Source: Acidimicrobiaceae bacterium (GTDB lineage Bacteria > Actinomycetota > Acidimicrobiia > Acidimicrobiales > JAUTXP01). From it: a stretch of 64,000 nucleotides of DNA. The stretch covers positions 1-64,000 of the forward strand of contig JAUTXP010000013.1 of NCBI GenBank assembly GCA_030837965.1. The letters run 5' to 3'. Under the pieces are notes generated by a model. It ran no database searches, was not told where the DNA came from, and worked only from the letters and a program-made list of their open reading frames with translations. Each line of letters begins with the position of its first letter. The stretch's first letter is position 1. Below, one piece after another: positions 52,380 to 60,658 of this stretch. The position numbers and the translations under genes were made by a program.

Positions 52380-53537
52380 TCAGCCGATGAGGGTGGTGGC
52401 CCGCGACGACGGGATCTCGGTGTAGTCCTTGATCTTCCAGTTCTGGAGGACCAGGCTCTCGACCCGCTGGTCGTAGCGCATCTCGAAGTTCGGGTTGCCG
52501 TTCATGCGGAACGACCCCACCACCAGTGCGCCGGTCCACGTGACGTGGCCGCCGTTGACGGTCATGTCCGCACCAGGCGCATACAGGATGCCCGCCACGC
52601 TTCCCGCGTGCGACCCGTTGCCGGGCTCGATGACGCCCGCGCCGATCTTGTAGATCTGGAGGTCGACGGGGTTGCCGCCCATGTTCACGAGCGAGTCGGA
52701 GATGTCCAACGTGGTGCCCGCGGTATTGCTCGCCGCGTTGGTCATGTAGATCTTGACCGGGCCGCCCAGCGTCACCGTGCCCGAGAAGCGGACGTTGGTG
52801 CTGCATACGTACGTGCCTGCGGACAGCACGCCGGAGACCACGCCGGCCGCGCCCGGGCAGCCGCCCGGCGCCGGGCTGGTGGGAAGGGCCGGGTCAGGCG
52901 TCTGGTACGGGCCGGTCGGGTTGCTGGGCGCAGAGCACCCGCTGCAGGAGCCTTCGTTCGTGTAGAAGTACTGGCCGTCGCCGCCGCCGCCGCCGTTGAC
53001 GTCGATGGCGTGGTTGGAGCCGATGTTGGCCCTGCGGTTCGGATCGATGCTGCCGTCCGGCCTGGTGGCGTGGATGTTGTCGCCGCCGTTGCCGTTGAGG
53101 CGGATGCCGTTGACGCCGAACAAGGCGAACGGGAACTGGAGCTGGCGGTAGGCGGTGGCCTGCACGCCGTGGGGCCTGCCGTTGACCGTGCCCATGGCCG
53201 TGATGGTGTACGTCTGGTCGTCCACCATGGCGGCCTTGTACTTGAAGGTCCCTGCGGCCACCGAGCCGGTCACCGGGCCAATGGTGGCCACCGAGCCCAA
53301 CTGGTCGATCTTGAACAGGGCGTCGCTCACGCCCGCGTCGGCGCTGGCCAAGGCGGCGTTGAAGTCCTGGCCCTGGCGGACGCTGTGGATGCCGGCGAGG
53401 GTGCGGGCCAGCACCGCGGTCGAGAGCATGGTCAACACCATGAGGACGGCGACGGCGACAGCCATGCTGCCGCGTTCGTCGCGCTGGTCGCGCTTGTCGT
53501 TCTCAATTCGCGGGGTTTGGGGACGCGTCAGCCGCAT
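52380..53537 (-). CDS. PilX-like minor pilin / pilus assembly protein
   Basis: 385 residues. The N-terminus has a basic head, then ERGSMAVAVAVLMVLTMLSTAV, a hydrophobic helix typical of PilX-type proteins without a standard FTLIEL site. The large C-terminal part is Gly/Asn-rich with a CSGCS pair and a repetitive beta-rich region (VRFSGTVTLGGPVKIYM). Last gene of a three-gene minor-pilin operon. Function beyond pilus assembly is unknown. Confidence 0.78.
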   Translation of the reverse strand: MRLTRPQTPRIENDKRDQRDERGSMAVAVAVLMVLTMLSTAVLARTLAGIHSVRQGQDFNAALASADAGVSDALFKIDQLGSVATIGPVTGSVAAGTFKYKAAMVDDQTYTITAMGTVNGRPHGVQATAYRQLQFPFALFGVNGIRLNGNGGDNIHATRPDGSIDPNRRANIGSNHAIDVNGGGGGDGQYFYTNEGSCSGCSAPSNPTGPYQTPDPALPTSPAPGGCPGAAGVVSGVLSAGTYVCSTNVRFSGTVTLGGPVKIYMTNAASNTAGTTLDISDSLVNMGGNPVDLQIYKIGAGVIEPGNGSHAGSVAGILYAPGADMTVNGGHVTWTGALVVGSFRMNGNPNFEMRYDQRVESLVLQNWKIKDYTEIPSSRATTLIG

Positions 53538-54199
53538 CCGATTCCTCCTGGCAGTCGGTTGCGCAGCTCGACGTCGACGTTCTCGGTGAACGGCTGCGGC
53601 CCTGGGTTCGAGTCGGAGATGACGGTGACGTGCACGCGGATGGCGCAGTTGGCCACGTCGTCGGGGATGGCCAGGCCCACCAGGTCCTGGTTGTGCTGGT
53701 TGTAGTACCGAAGGAAGGGCGTGCCCGACTCGTTGTTGCGGACTCGGGTCAGCTTGGCCGTGGTCCGCACGATGGCGCCGCCGGGGCCGGTGAGCTCCTT
53801 GCGGGTGATGATCTGGGTGGCCGGGTCGTAGACCCAGCGCACGTAGGTCTGGGGCCCGGCCGACGGGCCGAGGGCCAGTTCGAGCGAGTTGGTGTAGTCA
53901 GCGGCGGTGGCCGTCACCAGGCGCTGCATGGGGTTGGCCGAGCGGATGTCGCGGGCCATCTCCTGCAGGAAGAAGCGCACGTTCTGCTCGTTCGACACCA
54001 ACGCCTGCGTGCGCCGCTCGTGCTTGGTCAGCACCTCGAGGATGCTGAAGAACATGGCCAGGACACCCAGCAGGATGCCGCACACGACCACGACCTCGAC
54101 CATGGTGTAGCCGCCTTGGCGCTTGCCTTCGGTCTTGGCTTCGCGCTCAGTCTCGTGCTCGGTCTCGTGCTCGGCGTGGCGCTCGTTTTGAATCAGCAT
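53528..54199 (-). CDS. PilW-like minor prepilin
   Basis: 223 residues. An unusually long charged leader of 30 residues (His/Glu-rich) precedes the prepilin site GG/YTMVEVVVVCGILL, with Glu at +5. The mature part resembles PilW/GspJ-type minor pilins (RFFLQEMARDIRSANP). It overlaps the FN3-pilin gene by seven bases and the PilX-like gene by ten. Confidence 0.82.
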   Translation of the reverse strand: MLIQNERHAEHETEHETEREAKTEGKRQGGYTMVEVVVVCGILLGVLAMFFSILEVLTKHERRTQALVSNEQNVRFFLQEMARDIRSANPMQRLVTATAADYTNSLELALGPSAGPQTYVRWVYDPATQIITRKELTGPGGAIVRTTAKLTRVRNNESGTPFLRYYNQHNQDLVGLAIPDDVANCAIRVHVTVISDSNPGPQPFTENVDVELRNRLPGGIGCG

Positions 54200-55428
54200 G
54201 TCGTCGCTCCGCTGGCCTTGACGCACACGTTGCCGATGGACGCCGTCTGGGTCGACCCGATGTAGACGGTGATGGTGTGGTTGCCCGTGCTCCACTGGGT
54301 GTTGCCGTCGAGGGTCGCCTTGTAGGACGAGCCCGACTGGAGCGTCAGGGTGGCCGTGGTCGGGCTGCTGCTGGTGGGGCTGTACCGGACGGTCAGCACG
54401 CTCGACGAGCAGTTGCCGTTCATGTTGACGGTCACGTTGACGTCGCTCAGCAGCTTGCCGCTGGAGTTCTTCTGCTCGGCCGTGGCCGGGGTGACGTTCA
54501 TCGTCCCTGCCGCACAGGCCGCCGAGCTGGTGGAGGTGTTGGTGGTGGCCGACACGATGCTGGTCGGCGTCGAGCTCAAGCCGTTGGAGGCCTGGGCCCT
54601 GACCCGGAAGTAGTACGTGGTGCCGGGAGAAAGGCCCGCCACCGCGTAGCTCGTGTTGGCCGCGGGCAGCGAGCCGTTGGCCGTGGCCGCGCTGGCCATC
54701 GTGCTGTCAGGGGCGACCGAGTACTCGACGATCCAGTTGTTGACCGGAGGGTTGGAGGAGGACGGGGCCGTCCACGTGAGGTTCACCGTGGTCTCGCCGG
54801 GGACACCGGAAGGAACCGAGGCGGCCAGGTTGGTGGGGGCCGAGGGGGGGAAGGCGGCGGGCGCAGTGGTCGTCGTGGTGGACGACGCCGTAGCGCCGCG
54901 AGGACCGCCGTACGTGCCTTGGCCGCCGGGATACACGACTGAGTCCTGGCGCAGGTTGTGGCTGCCGCCGTCGTCGGTGTAGGTGACGACCACCGTGGTC
55001 CGCTTGTAGGCCTCGGTGTGGGTTGCGTCGGCGTCCATCCACACGATGTAGCGGGCCAGGTTGTAGGTGATGCCCTGCTGGACGTCCGAGCCGTTGGGTG
55101 CGACCTGGGGCGAGGTGATGGTGGACGAGGCCACGAAGTCGACGGTGGCGTGGCCCTCGTACTGCGACACGTAGCCCGCCTGGGTGGTGGCGAAGCCGAG
55201 CTGGCCGTAGGGGACGGCGTGCATGGCCTCGGTCTCGCGGATGGCCAGGCCCACGGCCGCGGTGCGACGCCCGCCCACGCCTGCGGTGCGCATGGCCCCG
55301 TAGAACACGCCCGCCACGGCCAGCATGACGATGGCCATGACCGTGAGCGCGGCCAGCAGCTCGACGAGGGTGAACCCGTCCTCGTCTCGCGTCATGGCCC
55401 GCGGACGCCGGCGCAGCAGGGACTGCAT
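54193..55428 (-). CDS. Minor prepilin with a fibronectin type III domain
   Basis: 411 residues. Prepilin cleavage site DEDG/FTLVELLAALTVMAI at 15-30 with Glu23 at +5, a pilin head to about 175, a Ser/Thr/Pro linker (SSTTTTTAPAAFPPSAP), an FN3 domain (about 193-292: PTNLAASVPSG ... TTVNLTWTAPSS ... AGLSPGTTYYFRVRAQ) and a Thr/Ser-rich tail with two Cys. It heads the minor-pilin operon behind a sigma-28-like promoter and may be leaderless. FN3 suggests adhesion at the pilus tip; inference. Confidence 0.85.
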   Translation of the reverse strand: MQSLLRRRPRAMTRDEDGFTLVELLAALTVMAIVMLAVAGVFYGAMRTAGVGGRRTAAVGLAIRETEAMHAVPYGQLGFATTQAGYVSQYEGHATVDFVASSTITSPQVAPNGSDVQQGITYNLARYIVWMDADATHTEAYKRTTVVVTYTDDGGSHNLRQDSVVYPGGQGTYGGPRGATASSTTTTTAPAAFPPSAPTNLAASVPSGVPGETTVNLTWTAPSSSNPPVNNWIVEYSVAPDSTMASAATANGSLPAANTSYAVAGLSPGTTYYFRVRAQASNGLSSTPTSIVSATTNTSTSSAACAAGTMNVTPATAEQKNSSGKLLSDVNVTVNMNGNCSSSVLTVRYSPTSSSPTTATLTLQSGSSYKATLDGNTQWSTGNHTITVYIGSTQTASIGNVCVKASGATTC

Positions 55429-55434
55429 AGAGGA

Positions 55435-55464
55435 GGTATCGCCTCACCGGGCATCGACCTTGAG
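55435..55464 (-). promoter_or_regulatory. Sigma-28/WhiG-like promoter of the minor-pilin operon
   Basis: On the minus strand CTCAAG (55459-55464), 15 bases, GGCGATACC (55435-55443), then six bases to the ATG at 55428. The same motif and spacing precede pilA1 and pilA2, and pilA3 with one base more. No riboswitch follows here. Confidence 0.75.
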
Positions 55465-55619
55465 GGCCGTTTGCGCCCTTACGCGGCCATCCTCGCCCGC
55501 CCCTTCGCCTCGCATCCCTTTCTCGGCATGACAGTCACGCCTGTGAGGCGAACTGAGCCTGACGAGAACGAGAGGGGCAAATGCATCCCGGTGCGTGGGC
55601 ACCGAGCCCCGGACGCGGC

Positions 55620-55643
55620 GAGGGCGCCCGTGCGGGCGCCCTC
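55620..55643. terminator. GC hairpin downstream of the pilP-like gene
   Basis: GAGGGCGCCC-GTGC-GGGCGCCCTC, perfect 10-bp stem, 22 bases after the stop of the pilMN-pilO-pilP operon. It lacks a U-run, like the hairpins after the pilin genes. Confidence 0.6.
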
Positions 55644-55664
55644 CAGAGCCGCAGGTCCGCCCGC

Positions 55665-56372
55665 CTACTTGACGACCTGCTCCCCCTTGCAGAGTCGGAA
55701 CTGGTCGTCGCCGAACAAGAAGCGCCCACACCCGTCCGCCTGGGACAGCGACACGGCCTTGAAGCTGGTGGCGAAGACCTGGCCACCAGCCACCTTGTAG
55801 ACGGTGTCGTTGACCTTGACGTTGGCCACGACCTTGCCGCCCTCGCTGAACACGTCGAGCAGCGACACCCGCTGGCCCCGGCTGGGCTCAGAGCTGCCGC
55901 CCGAGCCGGTCCCGGTCGAGCCCGTGCCGGTAGAGCCGGTGGACCCAGTGCCGGTCGACCCAGTGCCGGTTGAGCCCGTGCCCGTCGTGCCGGTGCCAGT
56001 GCGGCTGGTGGTGACCCCGGTACCCGTCCCGGTCCCGGTCGAGCCCGTGCCGGTGGTGCCGGTGCCCGTCGAGCCCGTGCTGCCCGAGGTGGACGACCCG
56101 GTGGCGCCCCGCAGCGGGACGAACGGATTCTTGGTGTTGAACACCTCGAACGTCTCCGCCGCAGCCACGGGGGCAGTCGTCGCCGTCGGCGAGCGCACCG
56201 TGGTGGGCGTGCCCGACAACGTGGTGGGCGTGGTCGTGTCGTTGCTGCTGTCGCTGCCCAGCAGGGTGAAGGCCAAGAACCCGACGATGATCACGCCCAG
56301 CACGGCGACCAGGATGCCCAGGGCGCGTCGGTTGCCAGCGGAGCCCGGCGGTGCGGGCATGGGCTCGGTCAC
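55665..56372 (-). CDS. PilP-like pilus assembly protein with Ser/Thr/Gly repeats
   Basis: 235 residues: cytoplasmic start, membrane helix (about 17-39), a Thr-rich stretch, NPFVPLRG near residue 82 (NPF is typical of PilP/GspC-like linkers), a long TGTGSTG-type low-complexity region (about 90-160) and a small C-terminal domain with two Cys (VSLLDVFSEGGKVVANVKVND ... GDDQFRLCKGEQ). The position after pilO and the domain order support a PilP role; sequence similarity is weak. GTGA overlap with pilO. Confidence 0.7.
   Translation of the reverse strand: MTEPMPAPPGSAGNRRALGILVAVLGVIIVGFLAFTLLGSDSSNDTTTPTTLSGTPTTVRSPTATTAPVAAAETFEVFNTKNPFVPLRGATGSSTSGSTGSTGTGTTGTGSTGTGTGTGVTTSRTGTGTTGTGSTGTGSTGTGSTGSTGTGSTGTGSGGSSEPSRGQRVSLLDVFSEGGKVVANVKVNDTVYKVAGGQVFATSFKAVSLSQADGCGRFLFGDDQFRLCKGEQVVK
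55890..56090. repeat. Degenerate short tandem repeats in the pilP-like gene
   Basis: About 200 bases of imperfect units built from CCGGTCGAGCCCGTG-like 12-15-mers, encoding (S)TGTGSTG repeats. Such tracts can vary in length by slippage while staying in frame. Confidence 0.85.
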
Positions 56373-57142
56373 GGTCGGGCTCCGGTCGTCGAGGTGGTGG
56401 CGCCCGGTGCGGTCGTCGTGGTGGCGCCCGCCGCGCCCGGCGCCGTGGTGGTCGTGGCCCCGCCCGCGGCCGTGGTGCTGGTGGTCGATGGCGTGGCCGT
56501 GGCCCCTGCAAACCCGGCAGGGATGGACCGCACGAACATGCGGGCGTTGATGCTCGCCGTCAGCGCGCCGGTGTTCGGGTCGGCGTTGACGTTGAGGGCG
56601 TCGGTGACCACCAGTCGGGGCAGGCGGTCGAGCCGGTTGAGGAAGTCCATCACCTGGAAGTACCCGCCCTGCACCTGGATCACCAGGGTGACCTCAGCAG
56701 GTGGGGTCGCCACCGCCGCGGGCGGGGTCGCAGTCGTCGCCGCCGTAGTGGGGGTCGTGCCCGACGCGGGGGCGGTGGTCGGCGTGGGCGTCACCACCGC
56801 GGTGGCCGGGGCCTTGGGCTCGCTCGGTGCAATGGACATGAAGTTGATGCCCGACTTGGTGGCCGCGTCGTTGACGTCGACCAAGAACTGACCGAGGTTG
56901 GGCGTGTCAGGGATGGCCGTGCGCAGCGTCTCCAACTGCGCCCGGCGCAACGGTTCGGATGCCCGCACGTCGCGCAGCCGCCTGACCTGAGCCTGGAGCT
57001 GCTGCTCCTGGGCCTGGGCTGCGGCCGTTCGCTTCTTGGCCTTGTCCAGATCGCTCTTGGCCGGGCTCCACAACAGGAGGTACCAGCCCAGGAGGATCAC
57101 CACCGCGGCGATGGCGGCGAAGAGGATGACGCGCCGACTCAC
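56369..57142 (-). CDS. pilO: Type IV pilus assembly protein PilO
   Basis: 257 residues: RRVILFAAIAAVVILLGWYLLLW membrane helix at the N-terminus, a coiled coil (DLDKAKKRTAAAQAQEQQLQ), then the ferredoxin-like fold (QFLVDVNDAATKSGINF, FQVMDFLNRLDRLPRLVVTD) interrupted by a Thr/Pro/Ala linker and followed by a Thr-rich tail. GTG start in GTGA overlap with pilMN. Confidence 0.87.
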   Translation of the reverse strand: MSRRVILFAAIAAVVILLGWYLLLWSPAKSDLDKAKKRTAAAQAQEQQLQAQVRRLRDVRASEPLRRAQLETLRTAIPDTPNLGQFLVDVNDAATKSGINFMSIAPSEPKAPATAVVTPTPTTAPASGTTPTTAATTATPPAAVATPPAEVTLVIQVQGGYFQVMDFLNRLDRLPRLVVTDALNVNADPNTGALTASINARMFVRSIPAGFAGATATPSTTSTTAAGGATTTTAPGAAGATTTTAPGATTSTTGARP

Positions 57143-58851
57143 TGCGGGCTCCCATTCGTGTAGCGGTCGATGCGTCGGGACACGGCCTGGCTGGTGAGCC
57201 TGGCCGTCGACTGGAAGGTGACGATCTGGCTCGCCCCCTCGCCGCTCTTGGTCGAGTTGGGCACCCACAGTCCGGTGAACTCGGTGAGGTCGCCGATGCG
57301 GAACAGCCAGCGGGCCGTCGACGTCTGGTCGAAGCCCTTGCCCTGGAACGTGATCTGGCCGATGCCCGCGGCCGCAGTCGGCGTGCCCGCGGCCACCGGC
57401 GTCCCTGGTGCCGTCTCGGCCGCCTTTTGGCCTTGGAAGCTGACCAGCCACACGTCGGCCGGGATGACGGTGGCGATGTCGTTGAACACCCGCGTCCAGG
57501 CCACGTCGTTGCGCAGCACGCCGGTGACTTGGGCTTGACGCTGCTGGAGGTCGGTCTGGAGGGTGGTCACGTCCTGGAGCCGGGCCAGTTCGGCCTGGCG
57601 CTGGGCCGCGACCTGCTCGGCCTCCCGGGCCTTGCCCTTCTCCGTTTTCACCTTGCCCTGCTGGGCCAGCCAAAGGGCCAGGAGGAGGGCGGCCACGCCG
57701 CCCACGCCCACGAACGCGGCCGCGGCCTGGCGGCGCTGCTCGCGCACCACGGCCACTTCCTGGGGCAGCAGCGAGATGCGGCGCACGCCCTTGGTCGGCT
57801 CACCGGCCAAGGCCAGGCCGATGGGCACCGTCATCAACGGCTCGTACTCGGCGAGCTGGGCCTGCGACAGGCGCACGGCACCGATCTTCAATCCGGCCAG
57901 CGGATGAGCGGGCTCGACCCGTCCACCCAGTTGCGACTGGAGCCGCTCCATGAGACCGGGGAGGCGGCTGCCGCCGCCGGTCACCAGCACCCGCCCGATG
58001 GGCGACGACTGCGACTGGGCCAGGTAGTAGTCGAGCGAGCCGCGGATCTCCTCGACCAGCGGGCTCAGCCGATCGGACACGACCTGGCCGGCGCGGGCCA
58101 AGGACGCGTCGCCCGAGCCGATGTCGGCTCTGCGCTTGAGGTCTTCAGCGCTGTCCAGGTCGACGTCGAGGTCGCGGGCGATGGCCTCGGTCACGTCGTC
58201 GCCCCCGACCAGCAGGACGCGCACGAAGCGGGGGATGCCCTGCTCGTGCACGACCACGTTGGTGACGCCGCCGCCGATGCACACGATGGCCTCGGCGCTG
58301 CCGTCGGTCGTGAAGGACTGGGTGGTGCGGTCGAACAAGGACCGGACCAAGGCGAAGGGGATGACGTCGACCGCGGTGGCCGACAGGCCCGCGCCCTGCA
58401 CCGCGGCCAGATGGGTCCTGACCATGTCCCGCTGGGCCGCGGCCAGCAGGATGCGCATGCGGGGCTCGCCGTCCGGGCTCACCAGCTCCTCGAGGATCTG
58501 GGAGTCGAGGATGGCGTCCTCCACCGGGATGGGGATGAGTTCTTGGGCCTCGAACTGGAGGGCGGCGCGCAGGTCCTGCTCGGTCATCTGCGGCAGCTCG
58601 GCCTGGCGCACGATGACGCGCTGGTTGGCCACGCCGACCACGACCCGCTTGGTCTTGAAGCCGCCCTCGCTCCACAGCCGCTTGATGGCGGCGGACACGG
58701 CGCCGACATCGGCCACCTCGCCGTCGCGAATGGCGCCGGGGGGCAGCGTCACCTGGGCGAAGCGCACGAGGGTGGGCTGCCCGCCGACCTGGAGCTCGAC
58801 GGCCCGCACTGCGTAGGTGCCGAGATCGAGTCCAACGACCCTGGTCGGCAT
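57139..58851 (-). CDS. PilM-PilN fusion protein
   Basis: 570 residues. Residues 1-350 are the actin-like cytosolic PilM (GLDLGTYAVRAVELQ, VTGGGSRLPGL). Residues 359-363 read ISLLP, the counterpart of the INLLP motif by which separate PilN proteins bind PilM; a membrane helix follows at 378-396, then a coiled coil and the PilN periplasmic-type domain to 570. In most bacteria these are two genes. The single chain fixes their 1:1 ratio. It starts one base into the stop of the helix-turn-helix gene (TGATG). Confidence 0.92.
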   Translation of the reverse strand: MPTRVVGLDLGTYAVRAVELQVGGQPTLVRFAQVTLPPGAIRDGEVADVGAVSAAIKRLWSEGGFKTKRVVVGVANQRVIVRQAELPQMTEQDLRAALQFEAQELIPIPVEDAILDSQILEELVSPDGEPRMRILLAAAQRDMVRTHLAAVQGAGLSATAVDVIPFALVRSLFDRTTQSFTTDGSAEAIVCIGGGVTNVVVHEQGIPRFVRVLLVGGDDVTEAIARDLDVDLDSAEDLKRRADIGSGDASLARAGQVVSDRLSPLVEEIRGSLDYYLAQSQSSPIGRVLVTGGGSRLPGLMERLQSQLGGRVEPAHPLAGLKIGAVRLSQAQLAEYEPLMTVPIGLALAGEPTKGVRRISLLPQEVAVVREQRRQAAAAFVGVGGVAALLLALWLAQQGKVKTEKGKAREAEQVAAQRQAELARLQDVTTLQTDLQQRQAQVTGVLRNDVAWTRVFNDIATVIPADVWLVSFQGQKAAETAPGTPVAAGTPTAAAGIGQITFQGKGFDQTSTARWLFRIGDLTEFTGLWVPNSTKSGEGASQIVTFQSTARLTSQAVSRRIDRYTNGSPQ

Positions 58852-59057
58852 CAGGAGTTGCCTCGCTTCAAGTAGGCGTTCACGTCTTCCTCGGTGAGCC
58901 GGTAGCTGCGGCCCACGCGGGCCGAGCGAAGCTCGCCGGAGGTGATGAGTCGGTAGACCGTCATCTTGGAGACCCGCAGCAGGTGCGCGACCTCAGCAAC
59001 CTTCAGCCAGCGCTGCTCGGAGTTGGTGGGCACGTGGGTGGACACGTGGGTGGACAT
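58851..59057 (-). CDS. Excisionase-family helix-turn-helix DNA-binding protein
   Basis: 68 residues: WLKVAEVAHLLRVSKMTVYRL is the helix-turn-helix and VGRSYRLTEEDVNAYLKRG the wing, as in HTH_17/MerR-like actinobacterial regulators. The ATG at 59057 fits a promoter at 59098-59126; a longer GTG start at 59108 would overlap the -10 box. It is co-transcribed with pilMN and could regulate pilus genes, but no target is evident. The N-terminus contains a duplicated STHV from a 12-bp tandem repeat. Confidence 0.85.
   Translation of the reverse strand: MSTHVSTHVPTNSEQRWLKVAEVAHLLRVSKMTVYRLITSGELRSARVGRSYRLTEEDVNAYLKRGNS
59033..59056. repeat. 12-bp tandem duplication in the helix-turn-helix gene
   Basis: CACGTGGGTGGA occurs twice in tandem (about 59033-59056) and encodes STHVSTHV at the N-terminus of the regulator. 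Confidence 0.8.
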
Positions 59058-59097
59058 GTCGGCCTCGATCTGGGCGAGCGCCGCCCGCTTTTCGGGA

Positions 59098-59126
59098 ACT
59101 CTACGCACTCCTCGCTACATCGTCAA
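59098..59126 (-). promoter_or_regulatory. Housekeeping-type promoter of the HTH-pilMN-pilO-pilP operon
   Basis: On the minus strand TTGACG (59121-59126), 17 bases, TAGAGT (59098-59103). The start near 59091 would leave a leader of about 33 bases before the ATG at 59057. This operon therefore appears not to use the sigma-28-like promoter of the pilins. Confidence 0.6.
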
Positions 59127-59209
59127 CAAATTGCACGCCTTGAACATCTTTCACTGCGGTGCACATTGGCCCCAGCACCCCCACCACCCCCTCCCCCGAC
59201 CCCCCTTTC

Positions 59210-59244
59210 ATCTTTTCCACAGCAGCAGGTGCTGTGGAAAAGAT
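59210..59244. repeat. Palindromic repeat element, copy 6
   Basis: 15-bp perfect stem (ATCTTTTCCACAGCA / TGCTGTGGAAAAGAT) with loop GCAGG. Its right end coincides with the first base of the prepilin peptidase stop codon (59244-59246). Confidence 0.9.
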
Positions 59245-60014
59245 CAGAGGCCGTACCAGCGGAGGATGGGGCCGCCCGCGAACACGGCCAGCACGGCGCC
59301 CGCGGCCAGGAACGGGCCGAACGGGATGCGGTCCTTGCGGCTCCTGACCTTGGCTGCGATGAGGGCCAGGCCGATCACGCTCGACGTCAAGAAGGCGAGG
59401 AACAGCCCCACGAGGACGTAGCCGACGCCGAGCCAGCCCAGGGCCACCCCGTTCAGCCCGGACAGGCGCACGTCGCCGAAGGCCATGCCCTTGGGGACGG
59501 CGAAGTGGACGAGGAACAGCAGCACGAACCCGAGGGCGCCCCCGGCCCCGGCCCGGGCCAAGTCGTCCCACCGGCCGGTCAGGGCGGCGGCGCCGACCAG
59601 CAGCACAGCCAGCCCGGCCAGCGTGGGGTACACGACGCGGATGGGCAGGAGCTGGTGATCGAGGTCGATGGCGCTCAACACGACGAGGCCGGCCACCCAC
59701 ACGAGGAAGGCGGGCAGGGCCCAGTCGGCGCCGAAGCGGGCCGCGACCGCCGCGAACAAAGCGCCGGTGAGCAATTCGACCAGCGGGTAGCGGGCCGAGA
59801 TCGGATTGGCGCAGAAGTGGCACTTGCCCCGCAGGGCCAGCCACGAGACGACCGGGATGTTGTCGATGCTGCGCAACTGGTTCCCGCAGTTGGGACAGTG
59901 CGAGCGCGGGTGCACGATCGACTCCCGGCGCGGCACCCGCCAGATGACCACGTTGAGGAACGATCCGACCAGCAGGCCGAACACCGCGCATCCGGCCACG
60001 AGGAACGCGGTCAT
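59244..60014 (-). CDS. pilD: Prepilin peptidase / N-methyltransferase
   Basis: 256 residues, about seven or eight membrane helices. The zinc-binding cytoplasmic loop has two Cys pairs (HCPNCGNQ and KCHFCANP). The two catalytic Asp are in VLSAIDLDHQLLP and GMAFGDVRL; the latter has two extra residues compared with the common GMGDVKL. It cleaves and N-methylates the prepilins encoded on both sides. Confidence 0.95.
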   Translation of the reverse strand: MTAFLVAGCAVFGLLVGSFLNVVIWRVPRRESIVHPRSHCPNCGNQLRSIDNIPVVSWLALRGKCHFCANPISARYPLVELLTGALFAAVAARFGADWALPAFLVWVAGLVVLSAIDLDHQLLPIRVVYPTLAGLAVLLVGAAALTGRWDDLARAGAGGALGFVLLFLVHFAVPKGMAFGDVRLSGLNGVALGWLGVGYVLVGLFLAFLTSSVIGLALIAAKVRSRKDRIPFGPFLAAGAVLAVFAGGPILRWYGL

Positions 60015-60097
60015 GCGCGATTCCTAACAGTCGGCGGCGTGGCCGACGCGGACCGGTTTGAAGCGCAGGCCTCGGACCTCAGAGTCTCGGACGCGAG

Positions 60098-60125
60098 AGC
60101 GGGCGGACCCGAAGGCCCGCCCGCT
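60098..60125 (-). terminator. Hairpin after pilA1
   Basis: 12-bp stem AGCGGGCGGACC / GGCCCGCCCGCT (one G-U in the transcript) with a UUCG tetraloop in the mRNA, 20 bases after the stop. Strong GC hairpin without a U-run, followed only by CUCUC. Confidence 0.65.
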
Positions 60126-60145
60126 TCGAACTGACTGCCGGTTGC

Positions 60146-60643
60146 CTACCAGCCGGTCTTCACTCCGGTGATGGTCGCCGACGTGCCGTCCTCGCCGTTG
60201 CAGGTGAGGTCGGCCTTGTAGAAGTAGGTCCCCGCGGCGCCGCCGATGGCCACTTCGAGGACGCTGAAGCTGGTACCCGACTTCGACACCTTGCCGATGC
60301 AGACGCCGTTGTTGTCGCCCGCGGTGACCGCCGGCTTCAGGGCCACGCCCACGGCCGCGGTGGTGCCGCTGCCCGCCACGTAGGTGAGGGCCGACTCGAT
60401 GCCGGTCAGAGTGCCGACGGTGGCCGTGTAGGCCTGGTTGTCGGTGTAGAAGGTCTTCTCCGCGGTCAGCGCGTTGCGGATGTCGGATTGCGCGGCCCGG
60501 TCCTGGGCCCGCTGGCGGGCGCCGAGGAAGGTCGGGATGGCAATGGCCAACAAGATGGCGATGATCAGCACCACGACCATGAGCTCGATGAGGGTGAAGC
60601 CGTCCTCGTCGCGCTCCAGCCGCTTGCGCAGGGTGTGAAGCAT
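60146..60643 (-). CDS. pilA1: Type IV major-type pilin 1
   Basis: 165 residues. Prepilin site RDEDG/FTLIELMVVVLIIAILLAIA with Glu20 at +5; the helix continues to a variable head with two Cys (GVCIGKVSK, LTCNGEDG) that probably form the C-terminal disulfide loop. The first 80 residues are nearly identical in pilA1-3; heads differ mainly at surface-like positions. Own promoter, riboswitch and 3' hairpin. Confidence 0.94.
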   Translation of the reverse strand: MLHTLRKRLERDEDGFTLIELMVVVLIIAILLAIAIPTFLGARQRAQDRAAQSDIRNALTAEKTFYTDNQAYTATVGTLTGIESALTYVAGSGTTAAVGVALKPAVTAGDNNGVCIGKVSKSGTSFSVLEVAIGGAAGTYFYKADLTCNGEDGTSATITGVKTGW

Positions 60644-60658
60644 GTGGGTCTTCCTTTC

